This document shows, piece by piece, positions 8,281 through 15,986 of a DNA stretch of 64,000 nt. The stretch is from Stagnihabitans tardus (GTDB lineage Bacteria; Pseudomonadota; Alphaproteobacteria; Rhodobacterales; Rhodobacteraceae), in NCBI RefSeq assembly GCF_009925085.1, contig NZ_JAABNR010000004.1:1-64000 (forward strand), written 5' to 3'. The notes under the pieces were generated by a model. The model worked only from the letters and a program-made list of their open reading frames with translations, had not been told where the DNA came from and did no database searches. Numbering within the stretch: the stretch's first letter is position 1; every line of letters starts with the position of its first letter. The position numbers were made by a program, and so were the translations under genes.

Positions 8281-8674
8281 GCCCTGGCGCCAAGGACAGC
8301 CCCTCTGAGCGCCCTGCGGCCGCGCCGGTCTGACCCCGGGCCGTCCGGGTGACCTTGCAGATTCGGGGCTCCAGCGCCTTTTCCAGCACCCGGGCGGCGG
8401 CCTCGACATCGGCCGAACCGCACATGAAGATATCGAGCGCGGCGTAGTCCAGCTCGGGCCAGGTGTGGATCGAGATATGGCTTTCGGCGAGGAGGACCAC
8501 CCCGGTGACCCCTCCGCGCCCGGGGAAGCCATGCATATGGGCCGAAAGCACCCGCGCTCCCGCAGCCTTGGCCGCGGCCCGCAAGACCGCCTCAAGCGCT
8601 TCGGCATCCTGCAGATGCCGCGCGCCATGCATGTCCAGAAGCAGATGCCAGCCGGGGAGGAAATCCTGTGTCAT
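8273..8674 (-). CDS. speD: S-adenosylmethionine decarboxylase proenzyme
   Basis: 133 residues, the usual size of the bacterial class 1B enzyme. The self-cleavage site is clear in LLAESHISIHTWPE: cleavage between Glu64 and Ser65 makes the pyruvoyl group on the new N-terminal Ser65. The processing His70 and catalytic Cys85 (DIFMCGS) are in place. It makes decarboxylated AdoMet, the aminopropyl donor for the membrane aminopropyltransferase with which it is convergent; the 3' ends overlap by 8 nt. The C-terminal 25 residues beyond the core are Gly/Ala-rich and unremarkable. Confidence 0.93.
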   Translation of the reverse strand: MTQDFLPGWHLLLDMHGARHLQDAEALEAVLRAAAKAAGARVLSAHMHGFPGRGGVTGVVLLAESHISIHTWPELDYAALDIFMCGSADVEAAARVLEKALEPRICKVTRTARGQTGAAAGRSEGLSLAPGPI

Positions 8675-8743
8675 GCGGCCAGTGTCACGAATTCCCGCCG
8701 AAGGGCAAGCCCTTGGGAATACACATCTGTCACGGGGGGATGG

Positions 8744-8834
<91 letters not shown>

Positions 8835-8950
8835 AAGGCCTAGGGGTCATCTATGGGGCGGTGAATTACCGAAGCCTTCCGCCCGGCGCAAGCCCCCTTT
8901 TCGCCTCCGGGATGGATTTTTTGCGCGAGGCTTTCCGCCGGGCCAGGGCT

Positions 8951-9012
8951 GCCCCGGGCTTGACCCGGGGCCTCCTGCCCCCCCGGGTGAGGCTCCGGGT
9001 CGAGCCCGGAGC
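8951..9012. repeat. Pair of REP-like GC-rich palindromes
   Basis: GCCCCGGGCTTGACCCGGGGC (8951-8971; arms of 8) and GCTCCGGGTCGAGCCCGGAGC (8992-9012; arms of 8). Both have the form CCGGG-N5-CCCGG with the centres TTGA/TCGAG in opposite sense, like the bacterial interspersed palindromes built on GGGTCAAGCCCGG. They lie 3' of the leftward tRNA's upstream side and ahead of the rplU promoter. Confidence 0.5.
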
Positions 9013-9040
9013 GGCCCGGGCGCAGGGGATGCTGTTGCGC

Positions 9041-9070
9041 TTGACTTCCCGGGCCGGATTGGACCATAAG
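9041..9070 (+). promoter_or_regulatory. Probable sigma-70 promoter of rplU-rpmA
   Basis: TTGACT at 9041-9046 is a good -35; CATAAG at 9065-9070 (18-bp spacing) or CCATAA one base earlier (17 bp) could be the -10. Distance to the rplU start is about 140 nt. Found by eye only. Confidence 0.4.
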
Positions 9071-9210
9071 GCGCCACCCGGAGGACACGAGTCGTCACCC
9101 GGGTATTTTGTTTTGTCGCTCCAAGCGGGGCGCGCAGTCCGAAGGTGGGGGAAACCCCGGCAACGCCCGGAAACGGGGACCGAAGGGCGCGGAACTGAAA
9201 AGGGAAGACC

Positions 9211-9594
9211 ATGTTCGCCGTCCTCAAGACCGGTGGCAAGCAATACAAGGTGCGCGCGGGCGATGTCCTGCGTGTCGAAAAGCTTGCCGCCATCGCTGGT
9301 GAAAAGATCCAGTTCAACGAAATCCTGATGGTGGGCGGTGAGTCCACGGTCGTCGGTGCGCCGCTCGTGGCTGGCGCTGCCGTCCAGGCCGAGGTCATCG
9401 ACCAGATCAAGGGCGAAAAGACGATCCACTTCGTCAAGCGTCGCCGCAAGCACTCGTCGCAGCGCACCAAGGGCCACCGTCAGCAGTGGACCCTCGTCCG
9501 CGTGACCGAAGTCCTGGCCTCGGGTGGCGATGCCACCGGTGTGACCGCCGCAACCGGCACCGCGGCCGCCCGCCGCGCCGCCCATAACGCGTAA
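9211..9594 (+). CDS. rplU: 50S ribosomal protein L21
   Basis: 127 residues beginning MFAVLKTGGKQYKVRAGD, the invariant L21 start, with the C-terminal rRNA-binding KRRRKHSSQRTKGHRQQ. A 25-residue Ala/Thr/Gly-rich tail beyond the L21 core is common in alphaproteobacteria. A GGGAAG ribosome-binding site precedes the ATG. It forms a unit with rpmA 12 nt downstream. Confidence 0.98.
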   Translation: MFAVLKTGGKQYKVRAGDVLRVEKLAAIAGEKIQFNEILMVGGESTVVGAPLVAGAAVQAEVIDQIKGEKTIHFVKRRRKHSSQRTKGHRQQWTLVRVTEVLASGGDATGVTAATGTAAARRAAHNA

Positions 9595-9606
9595 GGAGAT
9601 CCTCCC

Positions 9607-9876
9607 ATGGCACACAAAAAAGCAGGCGGCTCTTCGCGCAACGGTCGTGACTCCGCGGGCCGTCGCCTTGGCGTCAAGCTCTATGGCGGCCAGTCGGCCA
9701 TCCCGGGCAACATCATCGTCCGTCAGCGCGGGACCAAGTGGTTCCCCGGTGAGGGCGTTGGCATGGGCACCGACCACACGATCTTCGCGGTCGTCGATGG
9801 CAAGGTGACCTTCAAGAAGGGTTTCAAGGGCCGCACCTTCATCTCGGTGCTCCCGGTGGCCGAAGCGGCCGAGTAA
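9607..9876 (+). CDS. rpmA: 50S ribosomal protein L27
   Basis: 89 residues starting [16 protein letters not shown], the Gly-rich N-terminal arm that reaches the peptidyl-transferase centre, followed by [11 protein letters not shown] and the [14 protein letters not shown] core. AAGGAG ribosome-binding site at 9592-9597. Followed by a strong terminator. Confidence 0.98.
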   Translation: MAHKKAGGSSRNGRDSAGRRLGVKLYGGQSAIPGNIIVRQRGTKWFPGEGVGMGTDHTIFAVVDGKVTFKKGFKGRTFISVLPVAEAAE

Positions 9877-9902
9877 GCCGAACCTTTACATAAGTCGTGT
9901 AA

Positions 9903-9939
9903 ACGGGGGATCGGCAAACGCCGGTCCCCCGTGGTTTTT
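9903..9939 (+). terminator. Factor-independent terminator after rpmA
   Basis: ACGGGGGATCGGC (9903-9915) pairs with GCCGGTCCCCCGT (9920-9932; one G-T) around a 4-nt loop and is followed by TTTTT at 9935-9939. Confidence 0.85.
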
Positions 9940-9997
9940 CGGGTTCCCGGTTCCCATCTTCAGGCCAAGGGGCCCCATGCGCTTCGAGGAGGAAGCC

Positions 9998-10543
9998 ATG
10001 AACATCGAATTGACCATGACCCAGACGATCCCGGCGGGGCGGTTCTGCCTGCGGCCGGTGCGGCGCTCGGACGCCGGGCTCTTCGCGCTTTACGCGGGGG
10101 ACCGCAGGGTGGCCGAGGCGACGCGCTCGATCCCCCATCCGCTGCCACCCGGCGCGGCGGAGGCCTTTGTCGCCCGCGCGGCCAAGGCCACGGACGAAGA
10201 TGTCTGGGTCATGGATGGCGCCGAATCCGGCCTGGCCGAGGTGCTGGGCGTGATCTCGCTGAAACGCATGGACGAAAGCCGCTTCGACCGGGGGCAAAGC
10301 GAGATCGGCTATTGGGTCGCGCCCGCCTTCTGGAACACCGGCATCGCGTCGGAGGCCGTGCGGGCCCTGGTCACGGCGAACCCGCAGAAGAACCGCACGA
10401 TCTTTGCCGAGGTCTTCCAGGACAACCCGGGTTCCGCCCGTGTCCTGACCAATTGCGGCTTCGAATATCTTGGCGATGCAGAGACTTACTCGGTCGCACG
10501 CGGGGCGCGCGTGCCGACCTGGACCTATATCTGCAAACCGTGA
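9998..10543 (+). CDS. GNAT family N-acetyltransferase
   Basis: 181 residues from ATG 9998, which has GAGGAGG spaced 6 nt upstream; a more upstream ATG at 9977 lacks such a site. RimJ/RimL-type acetyltransferase: RFCLRPVRRSDAGLF at the N-terminus, SEIGYWVAPAFWNTGIASEAVRAL as acetyl-CoA-binding region (motif A variant), and NPGSARVLTNCGF (motif B). Substrate unknown. The next GNAT starts in its stop codon (TGATG). This pair behind rpmA is a conserved arrangement in the family Rhodobacteraceae. Confidence 0.85.
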   Translation: MNIELTMTQTIPAGRFCLRPVRRSDAGLFALYAGDRRVAEATRSIPHPLPPGAAEAFVARAAKATDEDVWVMDGAESGLAEVLGVISLKRMDESRFDRGQSEIGYWVAPAFWNTGIASEAVRALVTANPQKNRTIFAEVFQDNPGSARVLTNCGFEYLGDAETYSVARGARVPTWTYICKP

Positions 10544-11055
10544 TGGAACGCATCGTCACCCCGCGCCTGACCTTGCGGCCCGTTGCGCCGCAGGACCAGG
10601 CGCCGGTGGTGGCGGGGTTGAACGACCTCGCCGTCTCGGGCTGGCTGTCGGTCGTGCCCCATCCCTATGGGCCGCAGGATTTCGAGCACTTCGTGACCGA
10701 GATCGCGCGGCCCGGCAGGACCTGGACCATCGAGGAGGCCGGCGTCTTCGCGGGCATCGTCGGGTTGGAGAATGCGGCGCTCGGCTATTGGCTCATGCCC
10801 TCGGCCCATGGGCGCGGGATTGCGACCGAGGCGGCCGGCGCGGTCCTCGCCGCGCATTTCGCGGCGGGAGGGGGCGACCTGGTCTCGGGCTATTTCGAGG
10901 GCAACCAGCGCTCGGCCCGGGTATTGGGCAAGCTGGGTTTCGCCGAGACCGGGCGGGATGTGAAGTTCTGCCGCGCGTTGGGGCAGGACCGGGCGCATGT
11001 GACGCTTGGTCTGACCGAAAGGGCCTTCCGACTTTCTGCTTTCAATTTGGCTTGA
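10543..11055 (+). CDS. GNAT family N-acetyltransferase, C-terminus ending in a dispersed repeat
   Basis: 170 residues: TPRLTLRPVAPQD opening, then ALGYWLMPSAHGRGIATEAAGAV (Q/R-x2-G-x-G/A-type acetyl-CoA loop) and NQRSARVLGKLGFAETGRD. Coupled to the preceding GNAT by a 1-nt overlap. The last codons and the stop (encoding FNLA then TGA) fall inside the left half of the intergenic repeat at 11036-11150, so the original C-terminus may have been replaced. Substrate unknown. In many relatives obgE follows; here it does not. Confidence 0.85.
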   Translation: MERIVTPRLTLRPVAPQDQAPVVAGLNDLAVSGWLSVVPHPYGPQDFEHFVTEIARPGRTWTIEEAGVFAGIVGLENAALGYWLMPSAHGRGIATEAAGAVLAAHFAAGGGDLVSGYFEGNQRSARVLGKLGFAETGRDVKFCRALGQDRAHVTLGLTERAFRLSAFNLA

Positions 11056-11150
11056 ATACTCCCGCCGGAGGCCCCGGGTGGGCTCTTGCGGTGCGGGCAG
11101 AGAGGGGGCGCTGCCCCCTCACCCCCGGGATACTTGGGTCAGTATGAAAG
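11036..11150. repeat. Dispersed palindromic repeat, inverted pair (family 1)
   Basis: The left half (11039-11072) read in reverse is GCCTCCGGCGGGAGTATTC followed by AAGCCAAATTGAAA; the right half (11104-11150) reads GGGGGCGCTGCCCCC, then CCCCCGGGATACTTG and GTCAGTATGAAAG. The same modules recur at 16969, 22851, 23186, 28039-28262 and 57650. Confidence 0.75.
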
Positions 11151-11151
11151 C

Positions 11152-12615
11152 CTAGCGCATCACGAAGGGATCGGGGATCGGGTCGTCCGAGGTGCGCAGC
11201 CAGACGGTTTTCGTGGTCGTGTAGTCCAGCGCGGCGGCGAGGCCGCCCTCTCGCCCATGGCCGGAAAGCCCGTGACCGCCGAAGGGCGCGATGGGAGAGA
11301 CCGCGCGGTAGGTGTTGACCCAGACGACGCCCGCCCGGATGCCCCTTATCATGCGGTGGGCGCGGGTGAGGGAGGCCGTGAAGACGCCGGAGGCCAGGCC
11401 GTAGGCGGTGTCGTTGGCGATTGCGAGGGCCTCTTCCTCGGTGTCGAAGCTGACGACCGAGAGGACGGGGCCGAAGAACTCGTCCTTGATGGCGGGGGCA
11501 TCGGGGGCCGTGCTGCAATCGAGGATCGTGGGCGGGAAATAGAAGCCGGGGCCGGGGAGCGGGGCGCCTCCGGTGATGAGTGTCGCGCCTGCGGTGACCG
11601 AGGCTTCGATCAGCGCCTCGATATGGTCGCGCTGGCGCTGGGTGCAGAGGGGGCCGACTTCGGTGGTCATCTCCTGCGGGGAGGCGATGCGGATCGCCTC
11701 GGCCTTGGCTTTGAGCTTGGCGAGGAAGGCGTCCTTGGCGCTGGCCTGGATGATCAGGCGGGAGCCTGCCACGCAGGATTGACCGGTGGCGGCGAAGATG
11801 CCCGAGACCTGGGCATTGGCGGCGGAGTCGAGGTCGGCGTCCTCGAAGACGATGAAGGGCGATTTGCCGCCCAGTTCCAGCGAGGTCGAGGCCAGGTTCT
11901 CGGCCGAGTTCCGCACCACGGCGCGGGCGGTGCCGGGGCCCCCGGTGAAGGCGATATGGGCGACCTTGGGATGGGTGGTCAGGATATGGCCGCAGTCGGG
12001 GCCAAAGCCGGTGAGGATATTGACCACGCCGGGGGGGAAGCCTGCCTCGTGGATGAGTTTGGCGAACTCCAGCAGGGGGGCGGGGCCGTCCTCGGAGGCC
12101 TTGACCACCACGGTGCAGCCAGCCGCCAGCGCGGGGCCGAGTTTGACCGCCGACAGGAAAAGCTGCGAGTTCCAGGGCACGATGGCGGCCACGACGCCCA
12201 GGGGCTCGCGGCGGGTCCAGACCTCCATGTCGGGCTTGTCGATGGGCAGATGGGCGCCCTCGATCTTGTCGGCGAGGCCCGCGTAATAGCGGTAGTAATC
12301 GGCCACATAGGCGATCTGGGCGGAGGTCTCGCGGATGATCTTGCCGGTGTCGCGGGTCTCCAGTTGGGCCAGGCGCGGGGCGGCGGCCTGGACCAGGTCG
12401 GCGAGCTTGAACAGCAGCTTGCCGCGCTGGGAGGCCGTCAGCCGCGACCAGGGCCCGTGGAAGGCGCGATGGGCGGCCTCGACGGCGGCGTTGACCTGCG
12501 GGGCGCGGGCCTCGGGCATCAGGGCCCAAGGCTCACCCGTGGCGGGGTCGAGCGAGGGGAAGGTCGCCGCCCCCGGGACGAAGGCGCCGTCGATATAGAG
12601 GTGGAATTCGTCCAT
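11152..12615 (-). CDS. Aldehyde dehydrogenase of the putative N-heterocycle catabolic cluster
   Basis: 487-residue NAD(P)-dependent aldehyde dehydrogenase with all catalytic parts. Asn149 lies in VPWNS, Lys172 in VVKASE, the GPGTAR glycine loop is near 226, general base Glu247 is in LELGGKSP, and nucleophile Cys281 is in GQSCVAGSR. GGAG ribosome-binding site 8 nt upstream. It is last in the leftward order hydroxylase-associated gene, fused hydrolase/reductase, luciferase-like monooxygenase, ALDH. In trigonelline degradation a related ALDH (TgnC) oxidises the aldehyde/lactone formed by ring opening. That assignment here is inference from context; a succinate-semialdehyde or betaine-aldehyde type function is possible. 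Confidence 0.85.
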   Translation of the reverse strand: MDEFHLYIDGAFVPGAATFPSLDPATGEPWALMPEARAPQVNAAVEAAHRAFHGPWSRLTASQRGKLLFKLADLVQAAAPRLAQLETRDTGKIIRETSAQIAYVADYYRYYAGLADKIEGAHLPIDKPDMEVWTRREPLGVVAAIVPWNSQLFLSAVKLGPALAAGCTVVVKASEDGPAPLLEFAKLIHEAGFPPGVVNILTGFGPDCGHILTTHPKVAHIAFTGGPGTARAVVRNSAENLASTSLELGGKSPFIVFEDADLDSAANAQVSGIFAATGQSCVAGSRLIIQASAKDAFLAKLKAKAEAIRIASPQEMTTEVGPLCTQRQRDHIEALIEASVTAGATLITGGAPLPGPGFYFPPTILDCSTAPDAPAIKDEFFGPVLSVVSFDTEEEALAIANDTAYGLASGVFTASLTRAHRMIRGIRAGVVWVNTYRAVSPIAPFGGHGLSGHGREGGLAAALDYTTTKTVWLRTSDDPIPDPFVMR

Positions 12616-12640
12616 CTATTGCTCCAGTTCAGCCGCGTAG

Positions 12641-12658
12641 CCCGGGGTATACCCCGGG
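12641..12658. promoter_or_regulatory. Perfect 18-bp palindrome before the ALDH gene; possible second GntR operator
   Basis: CCCGGGGTATACCCCGGG is a perfect palindrome between the stop of the monooxygenase gene (12661) and the ALDH start (12615). Its core GGTATACC (12646-12653) is identical to the core of the palindrome in front of the divergent GntR gene. It could be an operator, a transcription-attenuating hairpin, or both. Confidence 0.45.
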
Positions 12659-12660
12659 GC

Positions 12661-13695
12661 TTACGAGAAGGCGGGCATCACGTCCTTGATGAACCGCTCC
12701 AGCGAGGCCTTTTTCCGCTCAAAGGGCATCATCGAGTCGATCCAGATCGAGAACTCGTCGTAACCCATGGCCTCGTAGCTTTTCACCCGCTCGATCACCT
12801 CGGGCGCCTGGCCCACGATGTGGTTCTTGCGCAGGACCTCCGGCGCATATTGCGGGAAGGCCTCCATCTCCGCCGCCGACATCTCGGCGATCAGACCGCC
12901 GTCGATGGGGCGGTCGTTGCGGAACCAGGCGGCGAAGTAGTTGAAGAAGACGGAAAGCTCGCGGGCGCCTTCCATCGCGTCCTCTTCGCTGTCGGCCACA
13001 TAGGTGTGGCGCAGGCACATGATCTTGGGGCGGGGCTGCTCGGGGAACTTGGCGCAGGCGGCGTTGAACTTGTCCATGAGGCTCTGGACCTCATCGTCGC
13101 CCAGGGCCATCGGCGTCACCTGGACGTTGCAGCCATTGGCCACGGCGAATTCGTGGGAGTTCGGGTCGCGTGCGGCCACCCAGATCGGCAGCTCGGCCTG
13201 TTGGGGCCGAGGGCAGGAGGTGGTTTTCGGGAATTTCCAGAACTGGCCGTCATGGGCGTAATCCCCCGCCCAGAGCCCCTTCAGCGCCGGGATCATCTCG
13301 CGCATCTTCTGGCCCGCCGTCCAGGCGTCCAGGCCGGGCGAAACCCGTTCATATTCAAAGCCATAGGCCCCGCGCGCCACGCCAAGGTCGATCCGGCCAC
13401 CGCTGATGATATCGGCCATCGCGGCCTCTCCGGCCAGCTTGATCGGATGCCAGAAGGGGGCGATCACCGTGCCGGTGCCAAGGCGCACATTCTTGGTCCG
13501 CCGCGCCAGGTCCACCAGGTTCAACAAGGGATTGGGCGCGATGGTGAAGGCCATGCCGTGATGCTCGCCCGTCCAGATGGCGTGAAAGCCGCCCTCGTCG
13601 GCGATGCGGCACAGTTCCACCATTTCCTCGTAGAGCTGGACCTCGGATTGGGCCGGGTCGATCCGCTCCATATGGACGAAGAGCGAGAATTTCAT
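12661..13695 (-). CDS. LLM-class (luciferase-like) flavin-dependent monooxygenase
   Basis: 344 residues of the bacterial-luciferase TIM-barrel family. MKFSLFVHMERID opening, the WTGEHHGMAF loop near residue 41 (substrate/flavin-facing histidines), VRLGTGTVIAPFWHP, and a RIDLGVARGAYGFEYER stretch for flavin phosphate binding. Such oxygenases use reduced FMN supplied by a separate reductase. A flavin reductase domain is encoded in the next upstream gene, which overlaps by 4 nt (ATGA). This two-component design fits ring-opening oxygenation of an N-heterocycle such as trigonelline; the substrate is not proven. Confidence 0.85.
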   Translation of the reverse strand: MKFSLFVHMERIDPAQSEVQLYEEMVELCRIADEGGFHAIWTGEHHGMAFTIAPNPLLNLVDLARRTKNVRLGTGTVIAPFWHPIKLAGEAAMADIISGGRIDLGVARGAYGFEYERVSPGLDAWTAGQKMREMIPALKGLWAGDYAHDGQFWKFPKTTSCPRPQQAELPIWVAARDPNSHEFAVANGCNVQVTPMALGDDEVQSLMDKFNAACAKFPEQPRPKIMCLRHTYVADSEEDAMEGARELSVFFNYFAAWFRNDRPIDGGLIAEMSAAEMEAFPQYAPEVLRKNHIVGQAPEVIERVKSYEAMGYDEFSIWIDSMMPFERKKASLERFIKDVMPAFS

Positions 13696-15389
13696 GGGGT
13701 CTCTCCTGATACCCGGGCGACGCGGCCCTGGGTCTGGTTGCCGAAATAGATGCCGTAGTTGCCTTGCGCGGATTCCTCGGAGAGGCGCTCCAGCATGGTG
13801 CGGAGCGCCTGGTCGGTGACGTCGGTCAGGCTCGCGGGGGAGAGCTCGACGAAGGCGCCACGGGTGGGGGTGCCGCCCGAACAGGGGCAGTGGAAGGCGA
13901 TGTGCTGGTGGCTGCGGGCGACATCCTCGAAGACCGAGTAGATGAAGCCCGGGGCGGCGGTCAGGCCAAGCGCCTCGATCAGGTCGCAGACGGTGGCCGA
14001 GGCCCCCTTGGCGCCGACCTTGGCGGTGGGCAGCGTCAGGCCGCCCAGGCCGTCATCGACCAGAAGGACCGCGCCGTTCTGCTCGATCACGGCAGAGACC
14101 ACGACCTCGGGCCCGGTGCGGACCGCCGCCGTGGCGGTGAAATAGCTGCCCCGGTAATAGCCAAGCCCCGGGGCGGCGGTGGAGGCAAAGCTGTCGATGC
14201 GCCCGATCAAGAGCGCATGGTCGCCCGCGTCCACGACCTGGTGGGTGGTGCAGTCGAACCAGGCCGCGACGCCTTCCAGGATGGGCGAGGCCTGGGGCGC
14301 GGCATGCCAGGCCACGGTGGCGAAGCGGTCGGCCACAGGCCTGGCGAAAGTGGTCGAGATGTCGCGCTGATCTTCCGCCAGGATGTTGATGGCGAAATGG
14401 GCGCCTTCGGTGAAGGTCTTGTAGTTCGAGGAGGATTTGGCCAGCGACACCAGAAGCAGGGGCGGATCCAGCGACACCGAGGAGAAGCTGTTGGCGGTGA
14501 AGCCCACGGGCTTGCCTGTGGCATCCATGGTGGTGACGACGGTCACGCCGGTCATGAAAGTGCCGAAAGCGTCACGCAGGGCGCGGCGTTGGTCCTGGGT
14601 CATCTGGTCCTGTCCTTTGGCGGGCCGTTTCAGCCAATCCCGAAGGGCGGCGCTCACGGCTTTGGGTGCGGTCAGGGAAACCATATGCCGATGTCCGGGG
14701 ATGACAAGGACGCGGCCATCGGGGGCGGCCTTGGACATGGCCTCGGCCATGGCGGGGGTGGAGTTCGGATCGCCATCCGCCGTCAGGAAAAGCGCGGGGC
14801 AATGGAGCTTTGCCAGGCCCTCGGCATGGGTGGAATCGCCCAGGGCAAAAGCGCGGTAGGCCATGGCATAGCCCTTGCGGTCGACATTTTGCAGCCAGCC
14901 TGCCACCAGGGCGCGGGCGGGGTCGCCGGGCTCGAACCAGCGGTTCAGGGGGGTGTCGAGGTCGAATTCACCCTCCGCGATGGCCTCGGCGCGCGCCAGG
15001 ACGGCGGCGCGGGCGGCGGGGTCGCGGCGGTGGACGGCGTTCAACAGCGCCACGCGGGCGATCTTGGCGGGATGCTCGACGGCCAGGCCAAGCGCGATCA
15101 GGGCGCCCATGGAATGGCCCGCGACGGAGACTTTTTGCAGGCCGAGGCTGTCGATGGCCCTCGCGGCCCAGGCCACGTAATCGGGCAAAAGCGCGCCGTC
15201 CGGCAGCAGGCTGGATCCATGGCCCGGCATGTTCAGCGCGATGACGCGGTGGGTTTGGCTCAGCGCCTCGATCTGCGGCCCCCAGGCCTCGGCGCACATG
15301 CCGACACCGTGGAGGAGGAGGAGCGGTTCTCCAGCCCCTGCCTCGATCCAGGTGAGGGTTTCAGACCCCGGCAGGGTTTTTGACATCAT
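13692..15389 (-). CDS. Fusion of alpha/beta hydrolase, flavin reductase and degenerate Nudix-like domain
   Basis: 565 residues, three parts. Residues 1-255 are an alpha/beta hydrolase: oxyanion LLLLHGVGM, nucleophile elbow GHSMG (Ser93), acid Asp205 in LTADGD, His233/His235 in GHRHMVSLT. Residues 264-425 are a DIM6/NTAB flavin reductase: FMTGVTVVTT, GFTANSFSSVSLDPPLLLVSL. Residues 430-530 resemble a Nudix fold (AVIEQNGAVLLVDD, GGLTLPTAKV) but lack the catalytic REUxEE residues. A Met at 263 (codon 14601-14603) preceded by AAAGGACAGG could allow separate translation of the reductase. It would feed reduced FMN to the monooxygenase just downstream, while the hydrolase would act on the ring-opened product. 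Start is 15389 or 15386. Confidence 0.8.
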   Translation of the reverse strand: MMSKTLPGSETLTWIEAGAGEPLLLLHGVGMCAEAWGPQIEALSQTHRVIALNMPGHGSSLLPDGALLPDYVAWAARAIDSLGLQKVSVAGHSMGALIALGLAVEHPAKIARVALLNAVHRRDPAARAAVLARAEAIAEGEFDLDTPLNRWFEPGDPARALVAGWLQNVDRKGYAMAYRAFALGDSTHAEGLAKLHCPALFLTADGDPNSTPAMAEAMSKAAPDGRVLVIPGHRHMVSLTAPKAVSAALRDWLKRPAKGQDQMTQDQRRALRDAFGTFMTGVTVVTTMDATGKPVGFTANSFSSVSLDPPLLLVSLAKSSSNYKTFTEGAHFAINILAEDQRDISTTFARPVADRFATVAWHAAPQASPILEGVAAWFDCTTHQVVDAGDHALLIGRIDSFASTAAPGLGYYRGSYFTATAAVRTGPEVVVSAVIEQNGAVLLVDDGLGGLTLPTAKVGAKGASATVCDLIEALGLTAAPGFIYSVFEDVARSHQHIAFHCPCSGGTPTRGAFVELSPASLTDVTDQALRTMLERLSEESAQGNYGIYFGNQTQGRVARVSGETP

Positions 15390-15960
15390 GGCCGAGGTCT
15401 TTCAGGTCTTGGTAACGGTCGCCGATGCGGTGATGCGGACGGCCTCCGATCGAGGCGCCCAAGGCCACCACGATCTCGTCGGCGGCGGGGGCATCGGGGA
15501 GGGCGAACTGGATGGTCAGGTAGTGGGACCGGCGGCCCTCGTCGTTCTTGTCCATCAGGGGGATCATGATGGGGCAATTGGCGGGCCCGCGGGTGTTGGT
15601 GAAGGCCAGGTAGGTCTTGGCGCCGACGGCCTGGCGGTAGTGATTGCCGAAGCGCAGGGTGTGGATGAGCGCCGAGGCATGTTCGACCTCGCCATCCAGA
15701 CCCACGACGGCAGCCTTGCCATAGCCCTCGACCTTGTCGCCGCCTCCGGCCGCGTCAAGGATCATGGCGGTCAGGGTCTCGCCCAGGATCGGGGCGACCT
15801 TCCAGATCTCGGGCTTGAGGTCCTCGACGAAGCCGCGACCCGCCCAGGGGTTCTTGATGACGGCGGCAGCGGCGATGAGCTTCAGCGGCTGCTCGGCCGA
15901 TTTCCCGCCCTCGACCAGGGTGGTTTCGATTTGAAGGTGCGTCTTGCGGATCAGGGTCAT
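15361..15960 (-). CDS. Amino acid synthesis family protein (DUF1185)
   Basis: 199 residues. The family is recognisable from IRKTHLQIETTLVEGG, an AAAVIKNPWAGRGFVEDL stretch, GKAAVVGLDGEVEHASALIHTLRFG, and the late VVALGASIGGRPHHRIGDRYQDL. The name is historical; the true reaction is not known to me, and members often lie beside luciferase-like monooxygenases and amidohydrolases. It is the first gene of the leftward operon, overlapping the next gene by 29 nt, and is divergent from the GntR gene with a TGGTATACCA palindrome between them. Confidence 0.8.
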   Translation of the reverse strand: MTLIRKTHLQIETTLVEGGKSAEQPLKLIAAAAVIKNPWAGRGFVEDLKPEIWKVAPILGETLTAMILDAAGGGDKVEGYGKAAVVGLDGEVEHASALIHTLRFGNHYRQAVGAKTYLAFTNTRGPANCPIMIPLMDKNDEGRRSHYLTIQFALPDAPAADEIVVALGASIGGRPHHRIGDRYQDLKDLGHDVKNPAGV

Positions 15961-15986
15961 GGGACTCTCCAGGCTTTCGCTGAGTT

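Larger units (their letters stand above)
8835..9210. other. Intergenic region between tRNA-Ser and rplU
   Basis: 376 nt without a credible gene. It holds two GC-rich palindromes (8951-8971 and 8992-9012), a promoter-like sequence (9041-9070), and then about 140 nt of leader before rplU. A short CACCCGGGTATTTTG stretch near 9098 resembles the core of the long dispersed repeat but is too diverged to count. Confidence 0.6.

Noticed and set aside
6553-8628. A 691-codon minus-strand frame opposite the membrane aminopropyltransferase
   Set aside because: Gln/Arg/His-rich antisense reading with no domain; the plus-strand enzyme and the speD gene explain the region.
11086-13749. An 887-codon plus-strand frame opposite the ALDH and monooxygenase genes
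   Set aside because: Low-complexity Gly/Asp/Arg composition, no motif, and full overlap with two well-supported minus-strand genes.
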